Positions 9,880 to 20,919 of a stretch of DNA of 20,919 nucleotides are shown here, piece after piece. Within the stretch, counting starts at the first letter, position 1. Each line of letters begins with the position of its first letter. Where the stretch lies: positions 1-20,919 of the forward strand of contig LVLI01000317.1 in assembly GCA_001687465.1 (NCBI GenBank), in the 5' to 3' direction. A program made the position numbers and the translations under genes. The notes under the pieces are model-generated. The model did not search any database. It was not told where the DNA came from and worked only from the letters and a program-made list of their open reading frames with translations. This stretch comes from Halocafeteria seosinensis. Lineage: Eukaryota; Sar; Bigyra; Bicosoecida.

Positions 9880-12800
9880 ATGCCAAGAAAAAAGAAATCT
9901 TCCAACCGTGGGAAGAAGCAGTCCTCTGCAGCAGATAGCAGCGCTGAGGGCCATCATTCATCAACAACTACTGCTACAGAGAAGACCGACGCCAGTGCAG
10001 CAGCAACTCGCACTAGTGCTACTTCAACAACGACGGCCACAGAAGCAGTTCCCAGGGAAACGGAATCAGTAGTCAACGGTAAAGTGGGTGGAAGTCAACC
10101 GGACAGTGCTGCTGGAGCTAAGAAGAAGACAAAGAAACAGCGTCGAGCGAGGGGAGGAGCTGGAGCGAAAAAGAAACAGGAACAGCAAGGAGTTTCAAGT
10201 TCGGAAACCGCTTCCATTGACTCTGCAGTTTTCGGCCCACGGACAGCAAGCTCCGGGGACGACAAGAAGCGTGAAGCCCCCGATAGTGCTGGCGGTGTTA
10301 GACTTTCAGCAGAGGAATACCAACAGATAAAAGCTCCAAAGTTAACACACTGGCTGGGGGCGACGAGTCAACATAGGAGCTCTAAAAGCACGCTCTACGA
10401 TTTTGATGTCGAACATCAACTCGCAGGTGCGATTTCGTCGAGCTCCCTAGAGGCAATTCGAGAAGCACTGCATTCGCCTGCTGAGACTTTCCCGTACCCT
10501 TACGATTCGCTCCCGGAAACGATCGAAGAATTATTGATTCTTTATCAAGGCTCGCATGCTGGAACGAGGTCATTCTTCAACTGCTTGGAATCTGGTAACT
10601 TTGCGTTCAGTTTTTACTGCTGTAAGTGGACGTGCTATCTTGCAGCGGAAGAAGCTAGTAATATCTCTGTTCTCTTATTTAGTACAGCTGCACTCTTCAC
10701 AACGAAAGGGGTCAACATGCTACACAAAGTTACGCCCCAGCCCATGAGAACGATTAGGGGCCTGTGGTCGGGATTGTTTCGCAACATTGGCATGTTGGCC
10801 TCTCGGAGCAATCCGGTCCTTGGGGTACAAATCGCCAATCTGTTCCCATCTTTGACTGTATTAGCTAATGAGGGATACGTACCGGAGGAAATGCGAGAGT
10901 TCAATACATGTCTTGCAGAAGACATGTGTTATTCTTGGCTTAAGCATTTCGGAGGCGCGAATGTGGACTTCAGCAACGCTGCTCAACAGATGGAGGCCAG
11001 CAAGGTCGGCAGATTGACACTGCTCGCCTGCCATCTGAATGAAAATACCATTGTCCCCCTTAAAAATAGTCCGCATGATGAGCGGTCTTTTTTTAGTAAC
11101 AGCTTATGGGAGCAGCGCTTGGCGATACAGAATGTCTCCTATTCGTTCGATGGGCACCCTTATCTGTACGGTTACCTCTCTGCCATGGTTCAGCGATGGA
11201 TATTATGTCGTCGAAGCATGGCCATTGAGGGAAATGCTTCATCTCGGAGTGAACTTGCCGAACACGCAGAGAGTCAGGAGACCGAAATAGCAACTTCTGT
11301 GCAGACACCACATCTATTGCAGTTGGAGTCCCACCGTATTGCTGCAGGGATGATTGAGAAAAGGACGAAGAATGTGGCCATGGACCAGAATCAGGAAAGA
11401 GATCTCTGTACTCAACTTCAGACCATTTGGCACATTTCACGGTCAATTATACACGAAACTGAACTGCTAAAAAGCACTACAGCAGCTGAGAAAGCACCAC
11501 CACCATCCTCCATGGATAGATATGATGCTTTGCAAAGACTATCGTGCGCTCAAGCGCCCTCGCGGCAATCATTGCAGTCCAGCTATTTCCAATGCCAAGG
11601 ACTGGTTGCAGCCCGCTTCTGTAACTACCTTCATCAGCTATGGAACGCGGCAAGTACTTATATCTCTTCCGTGAACATGGGAGCACTATTGTCACACATT
11701 GTTGAGGCCCACGAGTCGGTGGTGGGCTTCTTCGAGGAATCGTACCGGCATATCGCCGTTTCTTCCCATTTTTTTCGGCAGCCGGCGGAGTATGCTAACC
11801 TATTGGGAGTTTGTAACGTGCCTGTCCTTCCCGATGTGCCCAGAGAGCACTTGGTGCGGTATCCTCCGCAGGTCTTCCTCTATCGAGGGCGGCAGATTTG
11901 GATGCATCTCTTTCAGTGGCTCTTGGCAGAATGGAACAAACCAGTTGAAAACGCCAGTTCCAAAGACCGTATTGATAAGGTATTTCGAAGCAACGCAGTA
12001 TGCCTGCTGGAGCGTTGGTGTTCGTTTGAAAGAAACTACGGAGATACGAATACGACGTACCAAGTTTCCAATTTCCTCGAGAACATCAGTCAAGCGGACG
12101 GAGAACAGCGGAGAAATAATTTTACAATAGACGAGGAGGAAGACACATCAGCCCCGCTGTTTCCTTCCTTGGAAGCTTTTGATCAGTATGTTTCGCATAT
12201 GCCTGGAATCGATTATCCTATCCCTGCGGCGCTTCCTGAAGCACCTAAAGTTCACTCCTGTGGACCCGAGGAAGAAGTAGATTCCCAAGAATATAATCGT
12301 CAGTCTCTGGATGTCCTGACCTGCAACGCCTATGAGCCCATTGAGGCCCCGGCGAGTACGACAGTTAGTTTGATGGGCGTCGGCTCTACTATTAAGAACC
12401 TAGAGCACAGCGGCGATAGAAAGAGCTATAAACAACTCATGAAAAATGTTGCGGAAGCTCTAGGGAAAAAGCGAAAAGGGTATCTCCGCAGGCGACCGGA
12501 CTATTTTATCGGGGTGCGTGTCCCTTCATCACAACTCTGGAAGGACGCAGAAGAACTGCAGAAGCAAATTGTCCAGAAACGACCTGAGTTGTCTTCATGC
12601 GTTATACCGGTCAGCGAAATGCATATGTCCTTGGTGATTCTGTCTTTGCCGGACCAGGAATCTGTCGATCGTGCCATTAAGCTCTTCCAGTCCATGGAGG
12701 AGTACGTGCTCGAGGCATTTGAAGTTAATGACACGGATCACACATCTGCAGGCGTACAAGTTGCGGGTGTCGATGTATTCCCTGGCTCTCGTGTCCTGTT

Positions 12801-13764
12801 CGCAAAACCCAGGAATAACGCAACACTTTTAAGCCTCTCTCACGTAGCAGAGCTGCTCTACATGATCTTCTCAGCGGTAGGTTACACTTCCGACTTCTCC
12901 GTACTGTTCGATAGACTGTCAGTATCGCAAAAGCTCAAGAGAAAGCTAAACGTGACATGTGGCTCCGAAGAATCTATCAGCATCCCTAAGGCGCTTGAAG
13001 ACTATGCTCGGCCTTCACGTTCCGCTTTGCGCGAAGTTGAATTGGAGAAGTTGAGCGAAGCAATCAAAAACATGGACATGACAGGTGCCACTTACGAAGA
13101 AGTGATCGACGCAGCAGTGGACTATATGCTACCTATCAAAGACCTTAAGCAAATAAAGAAAAGGTATCAACTGCTAAGTGAGGAAACAGAGAAGCTCCTG
13201 CAAGAAAACCAGGAGAGGGGATACTTGAGTTCGTGCAGCAATTCGGACTGGAAGGCCCATATGACACTACTGAAGCTTTCCAAGTACAAGCCTCGAGGGA
13301 AGGCAAAGTTTGTCTTTTCATCTGCTCAGTCAAGTATTAAGCACAAGAAAAGACCACGTAGCATTCCAAATGCGGTATGGGATGGGCTTGAAACCGGCAT
13401 TGCCGGCTTCGCTACGATTTTTCGAATCGAGATTAATCGAATGGAACGAGGAGGTAGCAATGAAGAACCGGATGGATATTACAAGTCCCTGTCTCACATT
13501 TATTTACCTGGCGCGACAGAAGATTCATTCGACGAACACTTGGAAGACGTATGGAATGACGTCAAGGCTAAGGTGAGCGAGGCCGTCATGGAGGATATCG
13601 AAGAAGAGGGTGCGTCTAACAGGGATCAGACGAATCACGAATATGAAGATATTGATTTGGAGATTCAAGCGACTTCCACAGCAACAGTTCAAGAACAGGA
13701 ACAAACTACTACGTCCACAGTAGAGCAAGCAAACAGTGACCCAGAAATCACCAGAACAGGATAA
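9880..13764 (+). CDS. 1294-residue protein: unrecognised N-terminal region plus C-terminal AKAP7-like 2H phosphoesterase domain
   Basis: One uninterrupted exon. Residues 1-90 are low complexity, opening with a basic cluster (MPRKKKSSNRGKKQ) and a second one (KKKTKKQRRARGG), plausible nuclear or RNA-binding signals. Residues about 145-750 are mostly helical, with hydrophobic, Trp- and Cys-containing stretches. I recognise no family there. After an acidic linker, residues about 870-1245 resemble the AKAP7 2'-5' RNA ligase-like fold: DYFIGVRVP at 874, HMS (His915) in SEMHMSLVILSL, VFPGSRVLFAK, then HMT (His1127) in WKAHMTLLKLSKY, and a C-terminal YKSLSHIYL strand. AKAP7 proteins are 2H phosphodiesterases that can cleave 2',5'-oligoadenylates. 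The two His motifs are 212 residues apart because a charged helical insert (about 1010-1115) splits the domain. The C-terminal 50 residues are acidic and Thr/Gln-rich. Substrate and partner are unknown. The domain call is firm by motif; the rest is undefined. Confidence 0.85.
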   Translation: MPRKKKSSNRGKKQSSAADSSAEGHHSSTTTATEKTDASAAATRTSATSTTTATEAVPRETESVVNGKVGGSQPDSAAGAKKKTKKQRRARGGAGAKKKQEQQGVSSSETASIDSAVFGPRTASSGDDKKREAPDSAGGVRLSAEEYQQIKAPKLTHWLGATSQHRSSKSTLYDFDVEHQLAGAISSSSLEAIREALHSPAETFPYPYDSLPETIEELLILYQGSHAGTRSFFNCLESGNFAFSFYCCKWTCYLAAEEASNISVLLFSTAALFTTKGVNMLHKVTPQPMRTIRGLWSGLFRNIGMLASRSNPVLGVQIANLFPSLTVLANEGYVPEEMREFNTCLAEDMCYSWLKHFGGANVDFSNAAQQMEASKVGRLTLLACHLNENTIVPLKNSPHDERSFFSNSLWEQRLAIQNVSYSFDGHPYLYGYLSAMVQRWILCRRSMAIEGNASSRSELAEHAESQETEIATSVQTPHLLQLESHRIAAGMIEKRTKNVAMDQNQERDLCTQLQTIWHISRSIIHETELLKSTTAAEKAPPPSSMDRYDALQRLSCAQAPSRQSLQSSYFQCQGLVAARFCNYLHQLWNAASTYISSVNMGALLSHIVEAHESVVGFFEESYRHIAVSSHFFRQPAEYANLLGVCNVPVLPDVPREHLVRYPPQVFLYRGRQIWMHLFQWLLAEWNKPVENASSKDRIDKVFRSNAVCLLERWCSFERNYGDTNTTYQVSNFLENISQADGEQRRNNFTIDEEEDTSAPLFPSLEAFDQYVSHMPGIDYPIPAALPEAPKVHSCGPEEEVDSQEYNRQSLDVLTCNAYEPIEAPASTTVSLMGVGSTIKNLEHSGDRKSYKQLMKNVAEALGKKRKGYLRRRPDYFIGVRVPSSQLWKDAEELQKQIVQKRPELSSCVIPVSEMHMSLVILSLPDQESVDRAIKLFQSMEEYVLEAFEVNDTDHTSAGVQVAGVDVFPGSRVLFAKPRNNATLLSLSHVAELLYMIFSAVGYTSDFSVLFDRLSVSQKLKRKLNVTCGSEESISIPKALEDYARPSRSALREVELEKLSEAIKNMDMTGATYEEVIDAAVDYMLPIKDLKQIKKRYQLLSEETEKLLQENQERGYLSSCSNSDWKAHMTLLKLSKYKPRGKAKFVFSSAQSSIKHKKRPRSIPNAVWDGLETGIAGFATIFRIEINRMERGGSNEEPDGYYKSLSHIYLPGATEDSFDEHLEDVWNDVKAKVSEAVMEDIEEEGASNRDQTNHEYEDIDLEIQATSTATVQEQEQTTTSTVEQANSDPEITRTG

Positions 13765-13774
13765 TGGGTAGTTG

Positions 13775-16694
13775 CTAGCGATGCTTCTTTGTACCTTTCC
13801 GGTTTCGCGGTACCGTTGGGTTGCTAACGCCGTTTACCGCAAATTTTGGAGGATTCGGAGATTTCTGTTGCTTAAATGGAGACTCCATGCCGCCTTTGTG
13901 TCGCATATTCCCTTTGGTTGGAGCCATCACGGGTGTTAGCATCGAGGTATAGTTCTGCGTATTAAGGTGTTGTAAACCGGAGATCCCTGGATTTCGATGC
14001 GCCAAGCCGGTGTTGTTATGACTATTCGAGACGAGGCTAGAAGCCGGGTGCCCGTTCGTAACCATGTTTGGCCCCCATAACAAGGAAGAAGGCTTATTGC
14101 CAGAGTTTCTAACACTTTGGAGATGTGGGTGCATTTGAGGCCCTTTTCCATTTGGCTGCTTATGAGACTTGGTGTTATTGACCTTCATCAACCAGTGCGG
14201 ACTGTTGGACTGCGGTTCCGCATAAGAGAGGGACGGCTTCCTCTGGTCCCTGCTCATATGGTCCTGGAGACTAAATAGGTTGCGCTTCCCACCATTGTCT
14301 TTTACGACATGCCGGTTGAGATAAGATGGTATATGACCTAAAGCATGGAGTTTCTTCTTCGGTTTCTTCTCCGTCTTCTTCATCGAGTCTTTATCTATGG
14401 ATCTTCGTCGAGTCGAGTGAGACTCCTTACTCGATCTGTGGTGATGCTCCCTTGGGGATCTTCGTCTTTGTTGGTGGTAGTCATGTTGATCATCTTTGCC
14501 TGCATGCGATCCGCTTGGAGAGTCGTATGTGAAATGCTGTGGCTGTCGCCGTTTAGTAAATTTCGTGACATCTGTAGGTGATATGGTAATAGTTTCTTCC
14601 ACGGCGTCGTTTTCCTTGAACCGACTGTATTCGTTTCGCAACTTGTCTGCAGGGGGATGATTTATCTTTGAAGTACTGCCAGCGTTATCTGGGCCTTCAC
14701 GCGGCTTTAATCGAGCCGAGTCCTCTACTTTCTTACGGCTCTTTTGGCCGTCAGACTGTTTGAGGATGGATACATCTGCTCCGCCTCCGTTTTCTTTCTC
14801 CAGTTGCTTTTTCCGGATTTCGCTCATGTAGGAAGATTTATCCCCGTAAATATATCTGTCGAATGTCTTCCCGTAATGACGCGTCTGAGATGTCTGTGTT
14901 TGCTCCGTCGTTGGTCCTGGGGCTGGATCTTGCTTATCCGGACTAAGGAGAGTTGCTTTTGCTTTAGAATTTTCTGAAATTGAAGGCAATATTTTGCGTC
15001 CGTTGCTGTTGCTTGAATGGGGATTGTCTGATCCTGTGTGCCGACGAACTGTAGAGGTTGGGAGTTCTTCATCTATTGTTTGATGGTTCCGATTGTCATG
15101 GGTTCTTTCGGAAGCCCGACGAAGCTCTGGTCCTTGCAATACTGTCATCGATCCGGTTTGATCCCCGTGTCCATGCTGTACAGTGGAAACCGATCCACCA
15201 GCGCCGAGATGTGTCTCTTTTCTCCCTTTGTCTTTCTGCTGAGACGTACTATCCTTTCCCACAAATTTTCGAGGCTCGTTGCTTTTAAACTCCATCGGTC
15301 GCGAAGTGCTAGAAGCTTGCGATTGTTGATTAGAGGGCTCTTCATGGACGCTGATATGTTCTTCAATAGTGGATGCTGCTTGCGACCGCTTCTCAGAAGA
15401 TGTCGATTCTACTGCATGTGGAGGCTTTGTGGGCTTGCTGTTAGTATGTTCATGGTGCTTCGCTTCTGCCTTTTCCTTATCTCGCAAGTCTTGAAACCAT
15501 GGGTGGGCAAGAGCTTCTTCAGCAGTTATTCGATCGTCCGGGTGATACTTGAGAAGCTTGTATAAAAGGTCTATGACTTGAGGTGAAGCGAAAGGAATCA
15601 GTTTCTCCAATCCACAAGCGTTCCGTTGTTGAAAATGGAAACGACTTTGGCTGGATAATTTCTTGAACCGCGCTAGCATCTGTACGACAAAAACTTATAT
15701 GTACTTGCAGCTGCATTGAAAGAGTGGCACTCAATTTTGGACTCTTACTGCAGTAGATGGAGTGCCAAGGACTTTATGAATCCGGTCGATTTGGTCCTTT
15801 TCATTTTCCCCGGGGAATAACGGGAACAAAGCCAAGATTTCGAACAGCACGCACCCAATTCCCCACACATCCATCTTGTATCCATAATATCCATCTGTTA
15901 GAAGACACTCAGGGGCTCGATACCATCGGGTCGAAATATATTCGGTGAATGGCTGCTCATCAGGAAGGTAGCAGTGTAGCGGCAGTTTGCTATCGAAGTA
16001 CTAAGGACACTTACCAGTCGGCTCCTTATTCCTCTGCAGGAACCAAAATCGGCTAATTTGACAACTTTTTCATCCACAAGTATGTTTTCTGGTTTTATGT
16101 CGCGATGAAAAATTCCGTTTCTGTATTCCATGGCTAATCATAACCATTCAAGCCATGCTCAAGTTGGAAACTTGGCCACACCTACTTGTGCATGTGATCT
16201 AGGGCTTGAAGAACCTGATAAATTATTTTCTTAACATGCGACTCCTTCAGAGAATGCCTTTTCCCCTTTATCAGCTCGTATGCGTTCCTTCCCATCAGCT
16301 CAAACACTAGTGCTAACCTTCCTGAAGGTCGGTCGCTGAAAGAGTTTAAACTCACGGTGTTGCTACTGACTTGCTCCCACCACCATGTATGATGACAACT
16401 TACTAAAGCACCTCAATCAAGTTAACGATATGTTTATGCGGGGATAACCGTCGTAAGGCCTGAATTTCGCGCAGATGATTTACTTTCTCTATTGAGGAGA
16501 AAGTATTCTTCATGCACTTGATGGCGAACATTTCCCCCGACTTAATATTTTCGGCTTGGATGACCTCCGCTGCAACGACAGTTGAGGGGGATACTCGGTA
16601 GTGTCCCACAGCTGTGATGAGTGTAAATTGACAGAGTAATTCACTTACAAAAGGTGCCTTCACCCTTTTTCGACCGAAGCTTGTACTTATGCAT
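13775..16694 (-). CDS. MOK/RCK-type CMGC protein kinase with ~570-residue disordered tail
   Basis: Six exons on the minus strand (16694-16649, 16569-16404, 16335-16186, 16120-16015, 15955-15749, 15679-13775) give 859 residues, or 858 if intron 4 ends 3 nt later. MOK kinases belong to the RCK group with MAK and ICK, which act on cilia. The Gly loop is GEGTFSEV (11-18), catalytic Lys33 in MFAIK, HRDIKPEN (Asp128), DFGSCRG (145-151) and activation-loop TEY (160-162) before ISTRWYRAPECLLTDGYYGY. The GSCR after DFG and the ECLLTDG stretch are MOK hallmarks. The domain ends near residue 290 with LAHPWFQDL. The tail, all in the last exon, is rich in Ser, His, Lys, Gln and Asn, with no domain seen. 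Introns are 79, 68, 65, about 60 and 69 nt. Its stop lies 10 nt from that of the convergent neighbour. Confidence 0.92.
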
Positions 16695-17400
16695 GATGTA
16701 TTTTCGGCTAGGAAACGCTTCAAAAGGGCCACTCCAGTATACTGATCTGTGTTACGATGCTCCTAGCCTAGGCTACTTTTTATCGAAATTCGTACCCATA
16801 TCCACCGCCCTTGTCGTTAATGAATCTCAGAGACCAAAATGTAACCTGACTTTCGCTAAGCCGACTCTTTTGTTTTGGCGCCTTTTCAGCCCAATACAAT
16901 TACAACTCCAGCCGCGGGGAACATTCCGGATCAGAGATTCACTCGCAAAGCTCTTCCAGTCTTAACACAATGGGTTCGGAACGATACTGGAGAGTATGAC
17001 GTATGTGGGTTCTTGCAACGAGGCACACCAACTAGGACCCCGGAATGCGTTAAGTCCCGGGGAGCCTCCGGTGCGAGTCAGGCATCGTCCTTCAACTTTG
17101 AAGAGCGCGGTACACAGATAGACAAACGTTTGACAAAATGTGACGAGTATACTATTCGTTTTCTACTACAAGTCGGGTGACATCACACGCACTACAGGTG
17201 TGAAAAAGGCTTCCTCCGTACAGCCATCGAACTCCGACGGCGTCCGGTTTTCGAATCAATTCCTACTTCTTGTTTTTGGAGCTATCCTTTTCTTTCTCGT
17301 CGGTGGGAGGCTCTCCCAGCTCGGGATGGAAATAACTGCAGACACATCAGAGATGCTGTTCACATCATGCCTGCTCCACCATTGGGACGCATCTGTCAAC
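16695..17400. other. Gap between the two kinase genes; no supported gene
   Basis: This holds the MOK 5' region and the MAPK 3' region, both minus strand. A + strand open frame from 17140 has a hydrophobic stretch but runs antisense into the last MAPK exon. Other frames look random. No polyadenylation hexamer was seen after the MAPK stop. Confidence 0.5.
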
Positions 17401-19421
<2,021 letters not shown>

Positions 19422-20240
19422 CTTTGCTACACACAAACAGCAAACAAGGGGAGAATCGCGGATGAAAACAAAAAAATCCAGCCCAGAGGCCCTGTGCGCC
19501 GAAAATACAGTAAGTACAAAAGAATGTAGACCGCAGTAGGGTTGATGGTACAAAACAAAAACGCAGAGTTTCGTACAACAAACCGGCAAAAATTAGCTTG
19601 TATTGAACTCCTTCCTAGTTAAGTCTGAGAAGTTCTTACTTGTGTCGTGTGTGAACACGCGCTGAACTGTCTCTCGAAGACAGGCTGGCTAGACGTCGCT
19701 GGCTTTGCTTGAAGCTGATTCCCACAAAAAATCAGGATGTCAATTTGTGCATGCAGTGTTTCTTTGCCATTGATAATTGATTTACTGAAAGTAAGTAGGT
19801 GTGTCGCGTTTTGGTACTTCGGGGTGATGACGATGTCGCAGCTGAGCGGCAGAGGTCGTCGTTCACTATAGATGTAAGTGAGGCTCTCGACTCACTTAAC
19901 GACGTGTTCGGACCGGACCGCTCGAGCCTACCCGGGAAGGTCGGGGGTTCGCGGCTGACCGCCGTCACGCAGTTTTGCGTCCCCACAGCAATCTTATTCA
20001 ACAAGCAAAGAACGTTAAAAATGTCTTGAACATTAAACATGTCTTTAATTACATAGTGGATGCAGCTTCCCTTTTTTTTCCCTCTCGCTTGTCTTCTTCT
20101 ACCTGATAATTCGCTAGTTGAGCAACAGAGTGTGATTGTTTACGGAGATCTTTACGAAGTACCATTTCACCTGTTGCGGCAGCGGACGTTGTGCAGTGCC
20201 AGGGACGGGCAACGACAAAATTGCAAACTGATGTCAAGGC
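19422..20240. other. MAPK upstream region; no supported gene
   Basis: This contains the MAPK 5' region and short overlapping open frames on both strands (for example + 19799-20029 and - 19732-20040) with no recognisable protein. An inverted repeat with 8-bp arms and 8-nt spacer lies at 19875-19898. Confidence 0.45.
19875..19898. repeat. Inverted repeat TAAGTGAG / CTCACTTA, 8-bp arms
   Basis: Perfect 8-bp arms separated by GCTCTCGA, in the intergenic stretch upstream of the MAPK gene. It may be a binding site or RNA hairpin; chance is possible at this length. Confidence 0.5.
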
Positions 20241-20280
20241 CGTAAACTCTGGCGATACATGTATTTCCCGAATCTTACGG

Positions 20281-20488
20281 GAACAACAGGCAGTCACACA
20301 CACCTCCACCCCTGACGAACCACTTCCGTCATCGATAAGGGTAGTGGTCCACCTATTGGGTGTGCCGTTGTTATCAAACAATACAAGTTTTCCCCTGATG
20401 AAAGCGACAACGTTGTTGACAATGCCGTTGCCGCTCATATCGGCTACCTCGTACACCCTCCCATCAGACTGCCTGTATCACACACCAA
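20281..20488 (-). pseudogene. FG-GAP/VCBS-like repeat fragment, minus strand
   Basis: The minus-strand frame reads YRQSDGRVYEVADMSGNG, then IVNNVVAFIRGKLVLFDNNG and RWTTTLIDDGSGSSGVEV. This is the pattern of a beta-propeller FG-GAP/VCBS unit: a D-x-x-G-x-G calcium loop, a VVA strand, an LFDNNG strand and an IDDG end. Such repeats form extracellular or secretory-pathway propellers. An upstream in-frame stop lies near 20489, just before the direct repeat begins. The frame stays open downstream to 20049 but stops looking like the family after about 20290, ending in a Lys/Glu-rich string. It has no proper start or finish, so I read it as a fragment or one exon of a disrupted gene. Confidence 0.55.
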
Positions 20489-20494
20489 CGCTAA

Positions 20495-20604
20495 CTACAG
20501 GAACAGCGGGCCCGTCGCTGCTTAACACGGGCGCATACCGCTCCTCGTTAAGGGGATGCGGTCAACACTCCGGCGGTGTGTTATCTGTCACATATGCAGA
20601 CGAA
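20495..20604 (+). repeat. Right copy of the ~110-bp direct repeat
   Basis: Matches positions 36-145 on the same strand; the 60-base core is nearly identical. Here the shared frame leads into the plus-strand FG-GAP fragment. The left edge of the similarity coincides with the point where the minus-strand FG-GAP fragment ends. Confidence 0.75.
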
Positions 20605-20919
20605 TTGTTTTCTGCTATCGACGTTTGCATCGGAGACTTTTCTAATAATGGACGAAATGGTATCGTTTTGACGGCGTCGAGCATAGGGACATCCTAGTGG
20701 AATGTTTGGGCATATGAAAACCAAAGTGACAACAATACAACTTGGGAGACGCGGTCAAGCTAGCAACGGATCAACTTGGAGTCGCAACCATTGAAGCCAT
20801 CGATTTGGCCAGCGATAAGGCTGCCGAAATCATTTATGCTCGTCGAGGTGGAGTTTTTTTTAGCAGCGGCACAATGCAACCTGGAGGCGTATACTCTAAT
20901 AGCGTGTCGCCGCTTGAAA
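20496..20919 (+). pseudogene. FG-GAP/VCBS-like repeat fragment, plus strand, with stop and frameshift; runs off the window
   Basis: The + strand frame contains FSAIDVCIGDFSNNGRNGIV, an FG-GAP calcium-loop and strand pattern. In the same frame an amber stop (20695-20697) is followed by WNVWAYENQSDNNTTWETRS, the next strand of such a unit. Then a different frame continues with VATIEAIDLASDKAAEIIY and ARRGGVFFSSG to the window edge, another unit with the Asp loop partly lost. One stop and one frame change within 330 nt suggest decay; I found no convincing intron that removes both. The 5' end (20496-20604) is the right copy of the direct repeat also found at the left edge. Confidence 0.55.

Noticed and set aside
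9880-12480. Idea that the N-terminal region is the NatC subunit Naa35/Mak10
   Set aside because: Length and helical character suggested it, but the FGLFEAMSAIEMMDPKMD-type signature and other Naa35 blocks are absent.
15038-15565. 175-residue + strand open frame
   Set aside because: Antisense to the low-complexity MOK tail; composition reflects the complement of Ser/Lys/His codons.
16121-16140. ATG at about 16131 as a start of a separate kinase fragment
   Set aside because: The ATG lies within a 65-nt intron. Splicing 16186 to 16120 yields HMHKNGIFHRDIKPEN, matching MOK across the joint.
19799-20029. 76-residue + strand frame (RGDDDVAAERQRSSF...)
   Set aside because: Acidic, hydrophilic and plausible-looking, but short, with an overlapping opposite frame and no recognisable family or splice partners.

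Overview
This window reads as nuclear DNA of a free-living unicellular eukaryote. Six genes have recognisable proteins, and five of those carry spliceosomal introns that I resolved by joining conserved protein blocks. Resolved introns have GT..AG ends (typically GTAAG, GTATG or GTAGG at the 5' side) and are mostly 58-79 nt. The gene set (plant-type 3-ketoacyl-CoA synthase, multi-domain cyclic-nucleotide phosphodiesterase, TEY MAP kinase, MOK-type kinase usually tied to cilia) suggests an alga or other flagellate protist. I cannot name the lineage. There are no prokaryotic operons, CRISPR arrays, recognisable transposons, rRNA or tRNA genes.

Layout, left to right. 1-150 is one copy of a direct repeat whose second copy lies at the right end (about 20495-20600). 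88-1309 (-) is a TPR-repeat locus whose reading frame is broken several times. 2066-3784 (+) is a five-exon 3-ketoacyl-CoA synthase, possibly with an upstream exon from 1714. 4289-5209 (+) is an isoaspartyl peptidase/L-asparaginase with candidate upstream exons that would add a presequence. 5342-6827 (-) is a class I phosphodiesterase whose 5' end is unresolved. 7591-9697 (+) is a seven-exon RuvB-like 2 (Reptin) ATPase. 9880-13764 (+) is a single-exon 1294-residue protein with an unrecognised N-terminal three quarters and an AKAP7-like 2H phosphoesterase at its C-terminus. 13775-16694 (-) is a six-exon MOK/RCK-type kinase with a very long tail. 17401-19421 (-) is an eight-exon MAP kinase. 20281-20919 holds FG-GAP/VCBS-like coding fragments in opposite orientations with stops and frameshifts.

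The genes do not form an obvious pathway. Two convergent pairs are tightly packed: asparaginase/PDE have 132 nt between stop codons, and the 2H-fusion/MOK pair has only 10 nt. Two kinases with TEY activation loops sit in tandem on the minus strand. The least explained items are the 2H fusion protein, the FG-GAP rearrangement with its repeat at both ends of the window, the frame-broken TPR locus, and the cryptic upstream exons of the asparaginase and KCS genes.
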